From positions 186,001-250,000 of the forward strand of contig NZ_VTRS01000002.1 in the NCBI RefSeq assembly GCF_008641065.1: DNA of 64,000 nucleotides. The letters run 5' to 3'. Positions 9,267 to 17,588 of the stretch are shown piece by piece. The notes beneath the pieces are model-generated. The model made no database searches. It worked only from the letters and a program-made list of their open reading frames with translations, and was not told the origin of the DNA. Numbering within the stretch: position 1 is the stretch's first letter; each line of letters opens with the position of its first letter. The position numbers were made by a program, and so were the translations under genes. The DNA is from Rhabdaerophilum calidifontis. Lineage in GTDB: Bacteria > Pseudomonadota > Alphaproteobacteria > Rhizobiales > Beijerinckiaceae.

Positions 9267-12200
9267 ATGGCGCAATCGATCGCAGCAACCGGAAAGGTCT
9301 GGGATTTCTGGATCGATCGCGGCGGAACCTTCACCGATGTCATCGGCCGGGATCCTGCTGGCAAGCTGCATGCCAGGAAGATGCTCTCGGAAAATCCGCG
9401 CGTCTACCGCGATGCTGCCGTGCAGGGCATCCGCGAATTGCTCGGGCTTGCGGCCGGCGCGCCGATCCCCGCGGGGCTGGTCGGCGAGGTGCGGATGGGC
9501 ACCACCGTCGCCACCAATGCGCTGCTGGAACGCAAGGGCGAGCGCACGGTGCTCGTCACCACGCGCGGCTTCCGCGATGCGCTCGAACTCGGGTATCAGG
9601 CGCGGCTGGACATCTTCGCCAAGGCGATTATGAAGCCGGAACTGCTCTATGCCGAGGCGGTCGAGATCGCCGAGCGCGTCCTGGCCGACGGCACGGTGGA
9701 AACGCCGCTCGACGAGGCCGAGGCCGAGGCGGCGCTTGCGGCGCTGAAGGCGCGCGGGGTCGAGGCGATCGCCATCGTGTTCATGCATGCCTATCGCTAT
9801 CCGGCGCATGAGGCGCGCGTGGCGGCCATCGCGCGCCGGCTCGGCTTCGCGCAGGTCTCGGTCAGCCACGAGGTCTCGCCGCTGATCAAGCTCGTCGGGC
9901 GCGGCGACACCACGGTGGTCGATGCCTATCTCTCGCCGATTCTGGCCCGTTATGTCCGGCAGGTCTCCGAGGAGCTGGATGTCGCGCGCACCGGCATCCG
10001 GCTGATGTTCATGATGTCCTCGGGCGGGCTCACGGCGGCGGACCTGTTCCAGGGCAAGGATGCGATCCTGTCCGGCCCCGCCGGCGGGGTGGTCGCGCTG
10101 GCGGAAACCGGCCGCGCGGCCGGGTTTGGCCGGGTGATCGGCTTCGACATGGGCGGCACCTCGACCGATGTCGCGCATTACGACGGTGCCTTCGAGCGCG
10201 CCTTCGAGACCGAGGTGGCCGGGGTGCGCATGCGCGCGCCGATGATGCGCATCCACACGGTGGCGGCGGGCGGCGGCTCGATCCTGCATTACGACGGCGC
10301 CCGCTTCCGCGTCGGGCCGGATTCGGCCGGTGCCAATCCCGGCCCCGCCTGCTACCGCAATGACGGCCCCCTTGCGGTGACGGATGCCAATGTCATGGTC
10401 GGCAAGCTCGATCCCGCATATTTCCCGGCGATCTTCGGCCCGAAGCGGAACGAGCCGCTGGATGTCGAGGCGGTGCGGCGGAAATTCGCGGCGCTGGCGG
10501 CGGCGCTGCCCGGCAAGAGCGCCGAGGAGATCGCCGACGGCTTCATCGCCATCGCGGTGATGAACATGGCCAATGCCATCAAGAAAATCTCGGTCGAGCG
10601 CGGCTATGACGTCACCCGCTACGCGCTCAACTGCTTCGGCGGCGCCGGCGGCCAGCATGCCTGCCTCGTCGCCGATCAGCTCGGCATGCGCGAAATCCTG
10701 ATCCATCCGTTCTCGGGCCTGCTCTCGGCCTATGGAATGGGGCTCGCGGCGATCCGCGCGACGCGGCAGATGGCGGTGGAGGCGCCGCTCGCCGGCGATG
10801 TCGGCGCGCGCGTTGCCGCGGCCGCGGCCGGAATCGGCGCCGAGGCTTTGGCCGAGGTCGCTGGGCAGGGCGTGGCGCCGGAGGCGATCCGCCTCGTGAC
10901 GGCGCTGCATCTGCGCTATGCCGGCACCGACAGCCCCATCGATATCGTCTGGAATGCGGGGGACGGCCCCCAGGCGCTGCGCGCGCGGTTCGAGGCCGCG
11001 CATCGTGCGCGGTTCGGCTTCACGGATTCGGCGAAATCGGTCGTCATCGAGGCGATCTCGGTCGAGGCCGTCGGCGGCGGCGCCGGCTTCGAGGAGCCCG
11101 CCGCGCCGGCGCCGGAGCACCGGCCGGAGCCGGTGTCGCGCACGCGCTTCTATTCGCAAGGCGCCTGGCGCGAGGCGGGCATTTTCCTGCGCGATCGCCT
11201 CGCGCCCGGCGCACGGATCACCGGCCCGGCGATCCTGATCGAACCGAACCAGACGATCGTCGTCGAGCCCGGCTGGTCGGCGCAGCTCACCGCGAAGGAT
11301 CATGTCGTGCTGACGCGCGGCGAGGCCCTGCTGCGGGAGAAGGCGATCGGCACCGGCGCGGGCGGCGGCGCGGGTGCCGATCCGGTTCTGCTCGAGATCT
11401 TCAACAATCTCTTCATGTCGATCGCCGAGCAGATGGGGGTGGCGCTTCAGAACACCGCCTATTCGGTGAACATCAAGGAGCGGCTCGATTTCTCCTGCGC
11501 GGTTTTCGACCGCGACGGGCGGCTGGTCGCCAACGCGCCGCATATGCCGGTGCATCTGGGCTCCATGGACCGTTCGGTGGAGAGCATCATCCGCAACAAC
11601 GCCACCATCCTGCCCGGTGATGTCTACGCGATCAACGCGCCCTATAACGGCGGCACGCATCTGCCGGACATCACGGTCTGCACGCCGGTCTTCGATTCCA
11701 GAGGCGAGAGGCTGCTCTTCTGGGTCGCGAGCCGCGGCCATCATGCCGATATCGGCGGCATTGCCCCCGGCTCGATGTCGCCGCTCGCCACCAATATCGA
11801 GGAAGAGGGCGTCTATATCGACAATTTCAAGCTGGTGGACCAGGGCGAATTCCGCGAGGAGGCGCTGGTGAGGCTGCTGACCGGCGCGCGATATCCGGTG
11901 CGCAACGTCGTCCAGAACGTCAACGACCTCAAGGCGCAGATCGCGGCCAACGCCAAGGGGGTCGCCGAACTCGAACGGATGATCGAGTCGTTCGGCCTCG
12001 ATGTCGTCGAGGCCTATATGGGCCATGTGCAGGACAATGCCGCCGAGAGCGTCGCGCGTGTCGTGGCGCGGCTGCATGATTCATCCTTCGAATACGAGAT
12101 GGACCAGGGCTGCTTCATCCGCGTGAAGATCAGCGTTGATCGCGAGAAGCGGGAAGCAACGGTCGATTTCACCGGCACCTCGCCGCAGCGCGCCGACAAT

Positions 12201-12902
12201 TTCAACGCGCCCGAACCGGTGACGCGTGCGGCGGTGCTCTATGTCTTCCGCGTGATGGTGGAGGACATGATCCCGATGAATGCGGGCTGCCTGCGCCCCA
12301 TCCGCATCATCGTGCCGGAGGGCTCGATGCTCTCGCCGCGCTACCCCGCCGCCGTGGTTGCGGGCAATGTCGAGGTCTCCCAGGCGGTGACGAACTGCCT
12401 GTTCGGCGCGCTGGGCGCCATGGCGGCGGCGCAAGGAACGATGAACAACCTCACCTTCGGCAACGAGACCTATCAATATTACGAGACGATCTGTTCCGGT
12501 TCGCCCGCCGGCCCCGGCTGGCACGGCACGCCGGGCGTCCATACCCATATGACGAACAGCCGTCTCACCGATCCGGAAATCCTCGAATTGCGCTTCCCCG
12601 TGGTGCTGGAGGATTTCCACATCCGCCGCGGCTCGGGCGGGGCGGGGCAATGGCGCGGCGGCGACGGCACGCATCGCCGCATCCGCTTCCGCGAGCGCAT
12701 GGAATGCGCGCTGCTCTCCGGCCATCGCCGTGTTCCACCTTTCGGGCTCGCGGGCGGTTCGCCGGGGCTCGTCGGCCGCAACAGCGTGCGCCGGGCGGAC
12801 GGGCGGATCGAAACCCTCAAGGGCTGCGACCAGACCTGGCTCGAACCGGGCGAGGCGATCATCATCGAGACGCCGACGCCCGGCGGGTTCGGCGCGGCGT
12901 GA
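9267..12902 (+). CDS. Fused hydantoinase/5-oxoprolinase (HyuA-HyuB in one chain)
   Basis: A 1211-residue ATP-dependent lactam hydrolase in which the HyuA-like and HyuB-like halves are one polypeptide, as in eukaryotic 5-oxoprolinase. The HyuA half begins with [11 protein letters not shown] and contains [10 protein letters not shown] in the nucleotide-binding fold. The HyuB half starts near residue 705 ([16 protein letters not shown]) and carries [12 protein letters not shown] and [10 protein letters not shown]. Such enzymes open 5-oxoproline, hydantoins or related rings at the cost of ATP. The ATG at 9267 is preceded by GGGAGGGG; an in-frame upstream ATG lacks a ribosome site. The gene diverges from the DUF1445/TRAP operon, and the two arms look like one uptake and ring-opening pathway. 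The exact ring substrate is unproven. Confidence 0.9.
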   Translation: MAQSIAATGKVWDFWIDRGGTFTDVIGRDPAGKLHARKMLSENPRVYRDAAVQGIRELLGLAAGAPIPAGLVGEVRMGTTVATNALLERKGERTVLVTTRGFRDALELGYQARLDIFAKAIMKPELLYAEAVEIAERVLADGTVETPLDEAEAEAALAALKARGVEAIAIVFMHAYRYPAHEARVAAIARRLGFAQVSVSHEVSPLIKLVGRGDTTVVDAYLSPILARYVRQVSEELDVARTGIRLMFMMSSGGLTAADLFQGKDAILSGPAGGVVALAETGRAAGFGRVIGFDMGGTSTDVAHYDGAFERAFETEVAGVRMRAPMMRIHTVAAGGGSILHYDGARFRVGPDSAGANPGPACYRNDGPLAVTDANVMVGKLDPAYFPAIFGPKRNEPLDVEAVRRKFAALAAALPGKSAEEIADGFIAIAVMNMANAIKKISVERGYDVTRYALNCFGGAGGQHACLVADQLGMREILIHPFSGLLSAYGMGLAAIRATRQMAVEAPLAGDVGARVAAAAAGIGAEALAEVAGQGVAPEAIRLVTALHLRYAGTDSPIDIVWNAGDGPQALRARFEAAHRARFGFTDSAKSVVIEAISVEAVGGGAGFEEPAAPAPEHRPEPVSRTRFYSQGAWREAGIFLRDRLAPGARITGPAILIEPNQTIVVEPGWSAQLTAKDHVVLTRGEALLREKAIGTGAGGGAGADPVLLEIFNNLFMSIAEQMGVALQNTAYSVNIKERLDFSCAVFDRDGRLVANAPHMPVHLGSMDRSVESIIRNNATILPGDVYAINAPYNGGTHLPDITVCTPVFDSRGERLLFWVASRGHHADIGGIAPGSMSPLATNIEEEGVYIDNFKLVDQGEFREEALVRLLTGARYPVRNVVQNVNDLKAQIAANAKGVAELERMIESFGLDVVEAYMGHVQDNAAESVARVVARLHDSSFEYEMDQGCFIRVKISVDREKREATVDFTGTSPQRADNFNAPEPVTRAAVLYVFRVMVEDMIPMNAGCLRPIRIIVPEGSMLSPRYPAAVVAGNVEVSQAVTNCLFGALGAMAAAQGTMNNLTFGNETYQYYETICSGSPAGPGWHGTPGVHTHMTNSRLTDPEILELRFPVVLEDFHIRRGSGGAGQWRGGDGTHRRIRFRERMECALLSGHRRVPPFGLAGGSPGLVGRNSVRRADGRIETLKGCDQTWLEPGEAIIIETPTPGGFGAA

Positions 12903-12958
12903 AGCCGCAGGAAAGGCGCAATCAAAGGCAAGGTTGCGCGCGTGAATTGCACAAAACC

Positions 12959-12990
12959 AAGCTAAAATTGCGCAAGCGCAATTTTAGCTT
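12959..12990. repeat. Perfect 15-bp inverted repeat (hairpin)
   Basis: AAGCTAAAATTGCGC (12959-12973) and its exact reverse complement (12976-12990) are separated by two bases. In RNA this makes a long stem with an effective loop of a few bases. No T-run follows on the + strand, so it is not a classic terminator, though the AT-rich outer stem could serve one. It may also be a protein binding site or an insertion scar. Confidence 0.75.
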
Positions 12991-13100
12991 GTTCCCCGCT
13001 CCCTGCTCAAAAAATATGCAGATCGATTCTGAAAGGGAAACAAAAGCACGCTCAGGTAGAAATGCCCCAAAAAGTTCAACCTAAGGGTAGTGATTTTGAC

Positions 13101-13127
13101 TTGATCTAATTTTGAATTCAGTATACT
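13101..13127 (+). promoter_or_regulatory. Possible sigma-70 promoter for the globin-coupled sensor
   Basis: TTGATC (13101-13106) and TATACT (13122-13127) resemble -35 and -10 boxes, but the 15-bp spacing is short. TTGACT at 13096 would give an over-long 20-bp spacing. It lies about 95 nt upstream of the chosen start codon in the AT-rich stretch. Confidence 0.3.
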
Positions 13128-13220
13128 AGAACACGCTGAATAAATATGACTTTTATAGATTGTTAATCAGTAAAACATGATATGCAAAACTGTATGAAAC
13201 GCAGAGGTGGGGCTTCTGTT

Positions 13221-14570
13221 ATGTCCAAGGTTGAATTTGATCAATATAAGCTCAATCTATTTAAGATGTACAACATAGACGAAGGCATTTTGAAAACTAT
13301 TGTTTCAAACAAAAAAGAAATAATAGAGCATGTATCCGCTGTTCTTGATGATTTTTATGTGCATATTATAAAAATACCTGATATTTATAGAATTTTTGAG
13401 AATGATGAGCGGCGAAATTACGCTCAAAAAATGCAATTGAAGCATTGGGATATGATAACGGACGCGAAGTTTGACGGAGATTATTTTGCGTCTGTCCGGC
13501 GCACCGGGGAAGTTCATAACAAGCTCGGGCTTTCAATTTCCGCCTATATTGGGGGATATCGCTTTGTCGTCGCCTCTGTGATCGAGCGCATGGCCAAGAA
13601 ACATTGCTCCGGACTGTTTGGTCGCAACCGGTTTGCGGAATTGGCCGGCGCCTTCATCACACTGGCAATGCTCGACATGGATTGCGTGATCCATGTGTAC
13701 GAGCGTGCCATGCAGCGAGACCGGCAACAGGCGATCGAGAACATTGCACAGGAGTTTAACAATCGCATCCGTCCGATCGTCGTGGATACCGCAGAGGCGA
13801 CCACCTCCCTTGAGGGCATCGCCCGAGAGGTTGCCTCCATGGCAGAGAAGACCAATTCGCAATCAACCATGATTGCTGCCGCGGCAGAGCAGGCGTCACT
13901 CAGTGTCAACACAGTCGCCGCCGCTTCGGAAGAACTGGCTGCTTCGATCGATGATATCGCGCTCAAGGCGGGCGAGGCGAGCCGGGTCGCGGCGGAGGCA
14001 ATGACCTCCGCCGATACCACCGCGCGGCAGATCAGCGAATTGCTTCAGGCAGCGCAGAAGATAGGCTTGGTCGTCGGGCTCATTGAATCCATTGCGAGCC
14101 AAACCAACTTGCTCGCACTCAATGCGACTATTGAGGCTGCGCGCGCGGGTGAATCGGGGCGCGGCTTCGCCGTGGTTGCTGCGGAAGTGAAGCAGCTTGC
14201 AACCCAGACCGCGAAGGCCACCGCCGACATTTCGGGCCAGATCGCGGCCATCCAGCATTCGACCGAATTGTCCGCCGGGGCGATCGGTGCGATCACCGAG
14301 GTCATCGGCCGCCTCAACGATTTCGCTTCAGCGATCGCGGAATCCGTTGCGCAGCAGAAACAGGCGACCGACGAGATCGCACAAAGCGCGCAGGAAGTAT
14401 CGACCGGCACCCGTGACGTCACGCGGAATATCGAAGGGGTCGCTGGTGCGACAGAGGCTGTTGCCGGTCATTCCGACCGCCTGCTGGCGGCCAGTCACGA
14501 TATGAGCCGGCAGATTGACCTGCTCTCCGCCCAGGTGTCGGGGTTCCTAGATAAGATCAGCGCAGCCTGA
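13221..14570 (+). CDS. Globin-coupled methyl-accepting chemotaxis transducer (HemAT-like)
   Basis: A 449-residue soluble transducer. Residues 1 to about 170 form a protoglobin-type heme domain with the likely proximal histidine H99 in the motif [17 protein letters not shown], which matches the globin-coupled sensor signature. Residues 220-449 form a cytoplasmic chemotaxis signalling domain with the hairpin tip around [19 protein letters not shown] and [10 protein letters not shown]. There is no membrane helix, so oxygen or another gas is probably sensed in the cytoplasm and passed to CheA/CheW. The ATG at 13221 has GAGGTGGGG 8 nt upstream; an earlier in-frame ATG (13182) lacks a good site. 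The base composition of the 5' third is strikingly AT-rich (29% GC by hand count over 13261-13440) while the signalling part is near 60% GC. Confidence 0.9.
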   Translation: MSKVEFDQYKLNLFKMYNIDEGILKTIVSNKKEIIEHVSAVLDDFYVHIIKIPDIYRIFENDERRNYAQKMQLKHWDMITDAKFDGDYFASVRRTGEVHNKLGLSISAYIGGYRFVVASVIERMAKKHCSGLFGRNRFAELAGAFITLAMLDMDCVIHVYERAMQRDRQQAIENIAQEFNNRIRPIVVDTAEATTSLEGIAREVASMAEKTNSQSTMIAAAAEQASLSVNTVAAASEELAASIDDIALKAGEASRVAAEAMTSADTTARQISELLQAAQKIGLVVGLIESIASQTNLLALNATIEAARAGESGRGFAVVAAEVKQLATQTAKATADISGQIAAIQHSTELSAGAIGAITEVIGRLNDFASAIAESVAQQKQATDEIAQSAQEVSTGTRDVTRNIEGVAGATEAVAGHSDRLLAASHDMSRQIDLLSAQVSGFLDKISAA

Positions 14571-14585
14571 GGACCCGCCGCGCCT

Positions 14586-15026
14586 TCACCAGGTGCCGGT
14601 ATTGGGCATGCTTGCCCAGGGCTCTGCCACCGGCAGGGCCTCGCCCTTCTGGAGGAGTTCGACCGAAATCCCGTCCGGGCTCTTCACGAACGCCATCCGG
14701 CCTTCGCGCGGCGGGCGGTGGATCGTGTAGCCCGCGGCCTGGATATGCGCGCAGGTGGCGTAGATATCGTCGACGCGATAGGCGAGATGGCCGAAATTCC
14801 GCCCGCCGGCATATTCCTCGTCGTCCCAGTTGTAGGTGAGTTCCAGTTCTTTCGATTTGTGCGCCTTGGCATGCTCGACATCGCCGGGCGCCGCGAGAAA
14901 GATCAGCGTGAACCGGCCTTGCGGGTTGTCGATCCGGCGCGTTTCGACCAGGCCGAGCGCGCCGCAATAGAAGCGGAGGCTCGCCTCGACATCGCGGATC
15001 CGGACCATCGTGTGCAGGTATTCCAT
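14586..15026 (-). CDS. gloA: Lactoylglutathione lyase (glyoxalase I)
   Basis: A 146-residue vicinal-oxygen-chelate enzyme that turns the methylglyoxal-glutathione hemithioacetal into S-lactoylglutathione. The four metal ligands of bacterial glyoxalase I are in place: H5, E62 (in ELTYNW), H80 (in NFGHLAYRV) and E123 (in GISVELLQ). The length matches the short bacterial nickel type. The ATG at 15026 gives the usual start MEYLHTMVRI and has AAAGGAT upstream; the longer open frame above it is not coding. It is convergent with the chemotaxis gene (15 nt apart) and divergent from eda. Confidence 0.95.
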   Translation of the reverse strand: MEYLHTMVRIRDVEASLRFYCGALGLVETRRIDNPQGRFTLIFLAAPGDVEHAKAHKSKELELTYNWDDEEYAGGRNFGHLAYRVDDIYATCAHIQAAGYTIHRPPREGRMAFVKSPDGISVELLQKGEALPVAEPWASMPNTGTW

Positions 15027-15191
15027 GCCGGAGATCCTTTCGGGGCTTGCGGGCAGCGGGAGGCTTGGCAATAACGCAGGCGGCGCGGGGGAAATAGGCC
15101 GGCAGCGCCGCGCCGCAAGGGGCGGTTTCCGCCCGTCCCGACCCGCCGTCACTCCGTTCCGTCCGGGCCGGACTGCTTCCGAGGAGCCGCC

Positions 15192-15827
15192 ATGTCGAGC
15201 CTGCCCCTGTTCTCGCCGCTGCTGCGCGGCGCGCGCGTCGTCCCCGTGCTGACGATCGAGCACGTCGAGCATGCCGTGCCGCTGGCGCGTGCGCTCGCCG
15301 CCGGCGGGCTCGACGTCATCGAGGTCACGCTGCGCACCGAGGCCGCGCTGCGCGCCTGCGAGGCGATCGCCGCGCAATGCCCGGAGGTGGTGCTCGGCAT
15401 CGGCACGGTGCTGACGCCGGCGCAGATCGGCGAGGCGCGCGATGCCGGCGCGCGCTTCCTCGTCACCCCCGGCACCAGCGCGCGCATGGCGCGGGCAACC
15501 GCCGAGAGCGGCCTGCCCGTGCTGCCGGGTGCGGCGACCGTCTCCGAGATGCTGACGCTGATGGAACTCGGCTTCCGCGAGCTGAAATTCTTCCCCGCCG
15601 AGGCCGCCGGCGGGCTCGATTACCTGAAATCCGTCGCCGGGCCGCTCGCGGAACTGCGCTTCTGCCCCACGGGCGGGATCGGCCCGCAGAACGCGCCGGC
15701 CTATCTCGCGCAGAAGAACATCCTCTGCGTCGGCGGGTCCTGGATCGTGCCGAAAGCGGCGCTGGAGGCGGGTGATTTCGCCGCCATCACCTGGCTCGCG
15801 GCCGAGGCCGCCGCGCTTGGCCGCTGA
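15192..15827 (+). CDS. eda: KDPG/KHG aldolase
   Basis: A 211-residue class I aldolase that cleaves 2-keto-3-deoxy-6-phosphogluconate to pyruvate and glyceraldehyde-3-phosphate in the Entner-Doudoroff pathway. The Schiff-base lysine is K132 in ELKFFPAEA, close to position 133 of the E. coli enzyme. The catalytic glutamate motif EVTLRTEAA and the phosphate-binding CPTGGIG are also present. The start is preceded by GAGGAG. The gene stands alone; the rest of the Entner-Doudoroff genes (edd, zwf) are not in the window. The family is bifunctional, so it may also cleave 4-hydroxy-2-oxoglutarate. Confidence 0.95.
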   Translation: MSSLPLFSPLLRGARVVPVLTIEHVEHAVPLARALAAGGLDVIEVTLRTEAALRACEAIAAQCPEVVLGIGTVLTPAQIGEARDAGARFLVTPGTSARMARATAESGLPVLPGAATVSEMLTLMELGFRELKFFPAEAAGGLDYLKSVAGPLAELRFCPTGGIGPQNAPAYLAQKNILCVGGSWIVPKAALEAGDFAAITWLAAEAAALGR

Positions 15828-16038
15828 ACGGCGCCGCGTGCTCTGTCGGGACGGGCGGCGCGGGGTTATCCCCGCATGATTGCGCGGCCCCGCCTTCCGG
15901 GATTGCTGACAAGCCGGGAATGGATGCTATGGTTAACGCAGGAGAAAGATTCGTCGTGCGTTCGCCTGTCTCCAGGTCCTGAAGAACCCCGGAGCGGTCC
16001 CGAACACGCGGCGCAACGATAGCGGGCCTCGGGTAGCG

Positions 16039-16650
16039 ATGGGTGACGATTTCGGAGCGAAGGGGTTCGGCAGCCGGTTCATGGTCCCGGGCGCCGCGCG
16101 CGATCAGGAGACCCGCCAGGACGACCAGCCGCTCGATCTGGTCGAGATTTCCGGGCGCATCAAGTGGTTCGACGTTTCGAAAGGTTTCGGCTTCATCGTT
16201 CCGGATAACGGCATGGCCGATGTCCTGCTCCATGTGAGCTGCCTGCGCCGCGACGGCTATCAATCCGCCCCCGAAGGTGCGCGCATCGTCTGCGAGGCGC
16301 TTGAACGGCCGCGCGGATATCAGGCGTTCCGCATCCTCTCGATGGATGTGACGACCGCGACGCATCCCTCGCAATTGCCGCCGGCCCGGACCCATGTCCA
16401 GGTGACGCCGACGGGCGGTTTCGAGCGCACGGTCGTCAAATGGTTCAACCGGCTGCGCGGCTTCGGCTTCGTGACACGGGGCGATGGCACGGAGGATATC
16501 TTCGTCCATATGGAAACGCTCCGCCGCACCGGCATCGCCGAGCTGACGCCGGGCGAGACGGTCTATGTCCGCTTCGGCAACGGCCCCAAGGGGCTGATGG
16601 CGTCCGAGGTCCGGTTGCCGGAGAAGGGCAACCCGCCAAGCTCGCATTAA
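16039..16650 (+). CDS. Double cold-shock domain protein
   Basis: A 203-residue protein with two cold-shock domains in tandem joined by a linker. The first is around residues 40-105 ([16 protein letters not shown], then DVLLHVSCL) and the second around 130-198 ([17 protein letters not shown], then DIFVHMETL). Each keeps the RNP1- and RNP2-like aromatic motifs that stack on single-stranded RNA or DNA. Single-domain Csp proteins are about 70 residues; this two-domain form with an N-terminal extension is known from Hyphomicrobiales, where it is often called CspD. It probably acts as an RNA chaperone or translational regulator. The DUF192 gene follows in the same direction. Confidence 0.9.
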   Translation: MGDDFGAKGFGSRFMVPGAARDQETRQDDQPLDLVEISGRIKWFDVSKGFGFIVPDNGMADVLLHVSCLRRDGYQSAPEGARIVCEALERPRGYQAFRILSMDVTTATHPSQLPPARTHVQVTPTGGFERTVVKWFNRLRGFGFVTRGDGTEDIFVHMETLRRTGIAELTPGETVYVRFGNGPKGLMASEVRLPEKGNPPSSH

Positions 16651-16790
16651 CCGCGCGCGCGGGCGGCCGATGCCCACGCATGCGGCCGGCTGCGGTTTCT
16701 GGTATCATTGTGACACGGAATCGGTCGGCCATGAGAACCATGGCCGCGGCAAACGGGAACGGAGCGAACCAGAAGGGAGCGCTTGCGCAA

Positions 16791-17351
16791 ATGGCCGAAC
16801 AGAAACACAACCCTGGGGATAAAATCGGTTCTCTTGCACGCAGCCGCATCTTCATTCTCGGCTTCTGCGCGGTGCTGGCGGGGGTGGTTGCGATCTCGCT
16901 CACCTCCAATCTCGGCCGCATGTGGGAGAACTGGGATACCGCCGGCAAGACCAATGCCAGTTTTACCGCCGCGCCGCGTCTCGAACGGCTCGAGATCCTC
17001 TCGCGCGAGCGGCGGCATTCGGTGAATGTCGAGGTTGCCCGCACCGAGAACGAGCGCGCGCGCGGCCTGATGTTCCGTCGCACCATGCCGCAGGACCAGG
17101 GCATGCTGTTCGATTTCCAGCAGGACCAGATGGTCTCGATGTGGATGAAGAACACCTATATCCCGCTCGACATGATCTTCGTCTTCGCCGACGGCCGTAT
17201 CCACCGCATCGAGAGCCGGACGGAACCGGAATCCGAGCGGGTGATTTCATCGGGCGTGCCGGTGCGGGCGGTGCTGGAACTCAATGCCGGGGCCGCGGCG
17301 CGGCTCGATCTCCGCCCGGGCGACCGGCTGATCCATCCGATCTTCCGGTGA
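16791..17351 (+). CDS. DUF192 family envelope protein
   Basis: A 186-residue protein with one N-terminal hydrophobic segment (near residues 18-40, a membrane anchor or uncleaved signal) and a DUF192 domain of about 110 residues. The domain carries its typical motifs: [21 protein letters not shown] and [14 protein letters not shown]. Its biochemical role is not established. The ATG at 16791 starts shortly before the membrane segment and has GAAGGGAG upstream at a somewhat long spacing; in-frame ATGs at 16731 and 16740 are alternatives. It follows the cold-shock gene and precedes tRNA-Pro. Confidence 0.85.
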   Translation: MAEQKHNPGDKIGSLARSRIFILGFCAVLAGVVAISLTSNLGRMWENWDTAGKTNASFTAAPRLERLEILSRERRHSVNVEVARTENERARGLMFRRTMPQDQGMLFDFQQDQMVSMWMKNTYIPLDMIFVFADGRIHRIESRTEPESERVISSGVPVRAVLELNAGAAARLDLRPGDRLIHPIFR

Positions 17352-17403
17352 GCGGCGGCGGTTGTCCGGGCCGATGCGCTGTGATAGCCGGAGAGCTTGC
17401 CGG

Positions 17404-17480
17404 CGGGGTATAGCGCAGCCTGGTAGCGCGGAAGTTTTGGGTACTTCAGGTCGCAGGTTCGAATCCTGCTGCCCCGACCA
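17404..17480 (+). tRNA. tRNA-Pro (anticodon TGG)
   Basis: A full 77-nt cloverleaf with encoded CCA. The acceptor arms CGGGGTA and TGCCCCG pair, the anticodon stem GAAGT/ACTTC encloses the loop TTTGGGT, giving anticodon TGG, and the T-arm contains GGTTCGAATCC. Confidence 0.97.
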
Positions 17481-17530
17481 ATAAACCCTCCCGAGCAATA
17501 AACCTTCTCGAGCAGGAAACCCTCCCGAGC
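17480..17530. repeat. Three tandem 17-bp repeats abutting tRNA-Pro
   Basis: Three head-to-tail units of 17 bp lie at 17480-17496, 17497-17513 and 17514-17530. The first reads AATAAACCCTCCCGAGC; the second differs at two positions and the third at two. The first base is the final A of the tRNA CCA end, so the array begins exactly at the tRNA 3' terminus. It lies in the short gap before the convergent efflux pump gene. Function unknown; no T-rich terminator was seen here. Confidence 0.85.
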
Positions 17531-17588
17531 TTAACCCGGTCGGTTCATCCGCTCCGGGCGGACGCGGCGCGCCCGCCCGTTCTCCGGC

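Larger units (their letters stand above)
12903..13220. other. AT-rich intergenic region, no gene
   Basis: The 318 nt between the oxoprolinase gene and the globin-coupled sensor gene hold no coding frame I can support. The left part has a long perfect inverted repeat (12959-12990). The right part, from about 13000, is strongly AT-rich compared with the rest of the window and probably holds the promoter of the sensor gene. It may mark the edge of an acquired segment. Confidence 0.6.

Noticed and set aside
9261-12077. A 938-codon open frame on the minus strand opposite the oxoprolinase gene
   Set aside because: Antisense shadow; the oxoprolinase motifs on the + strand are intact.
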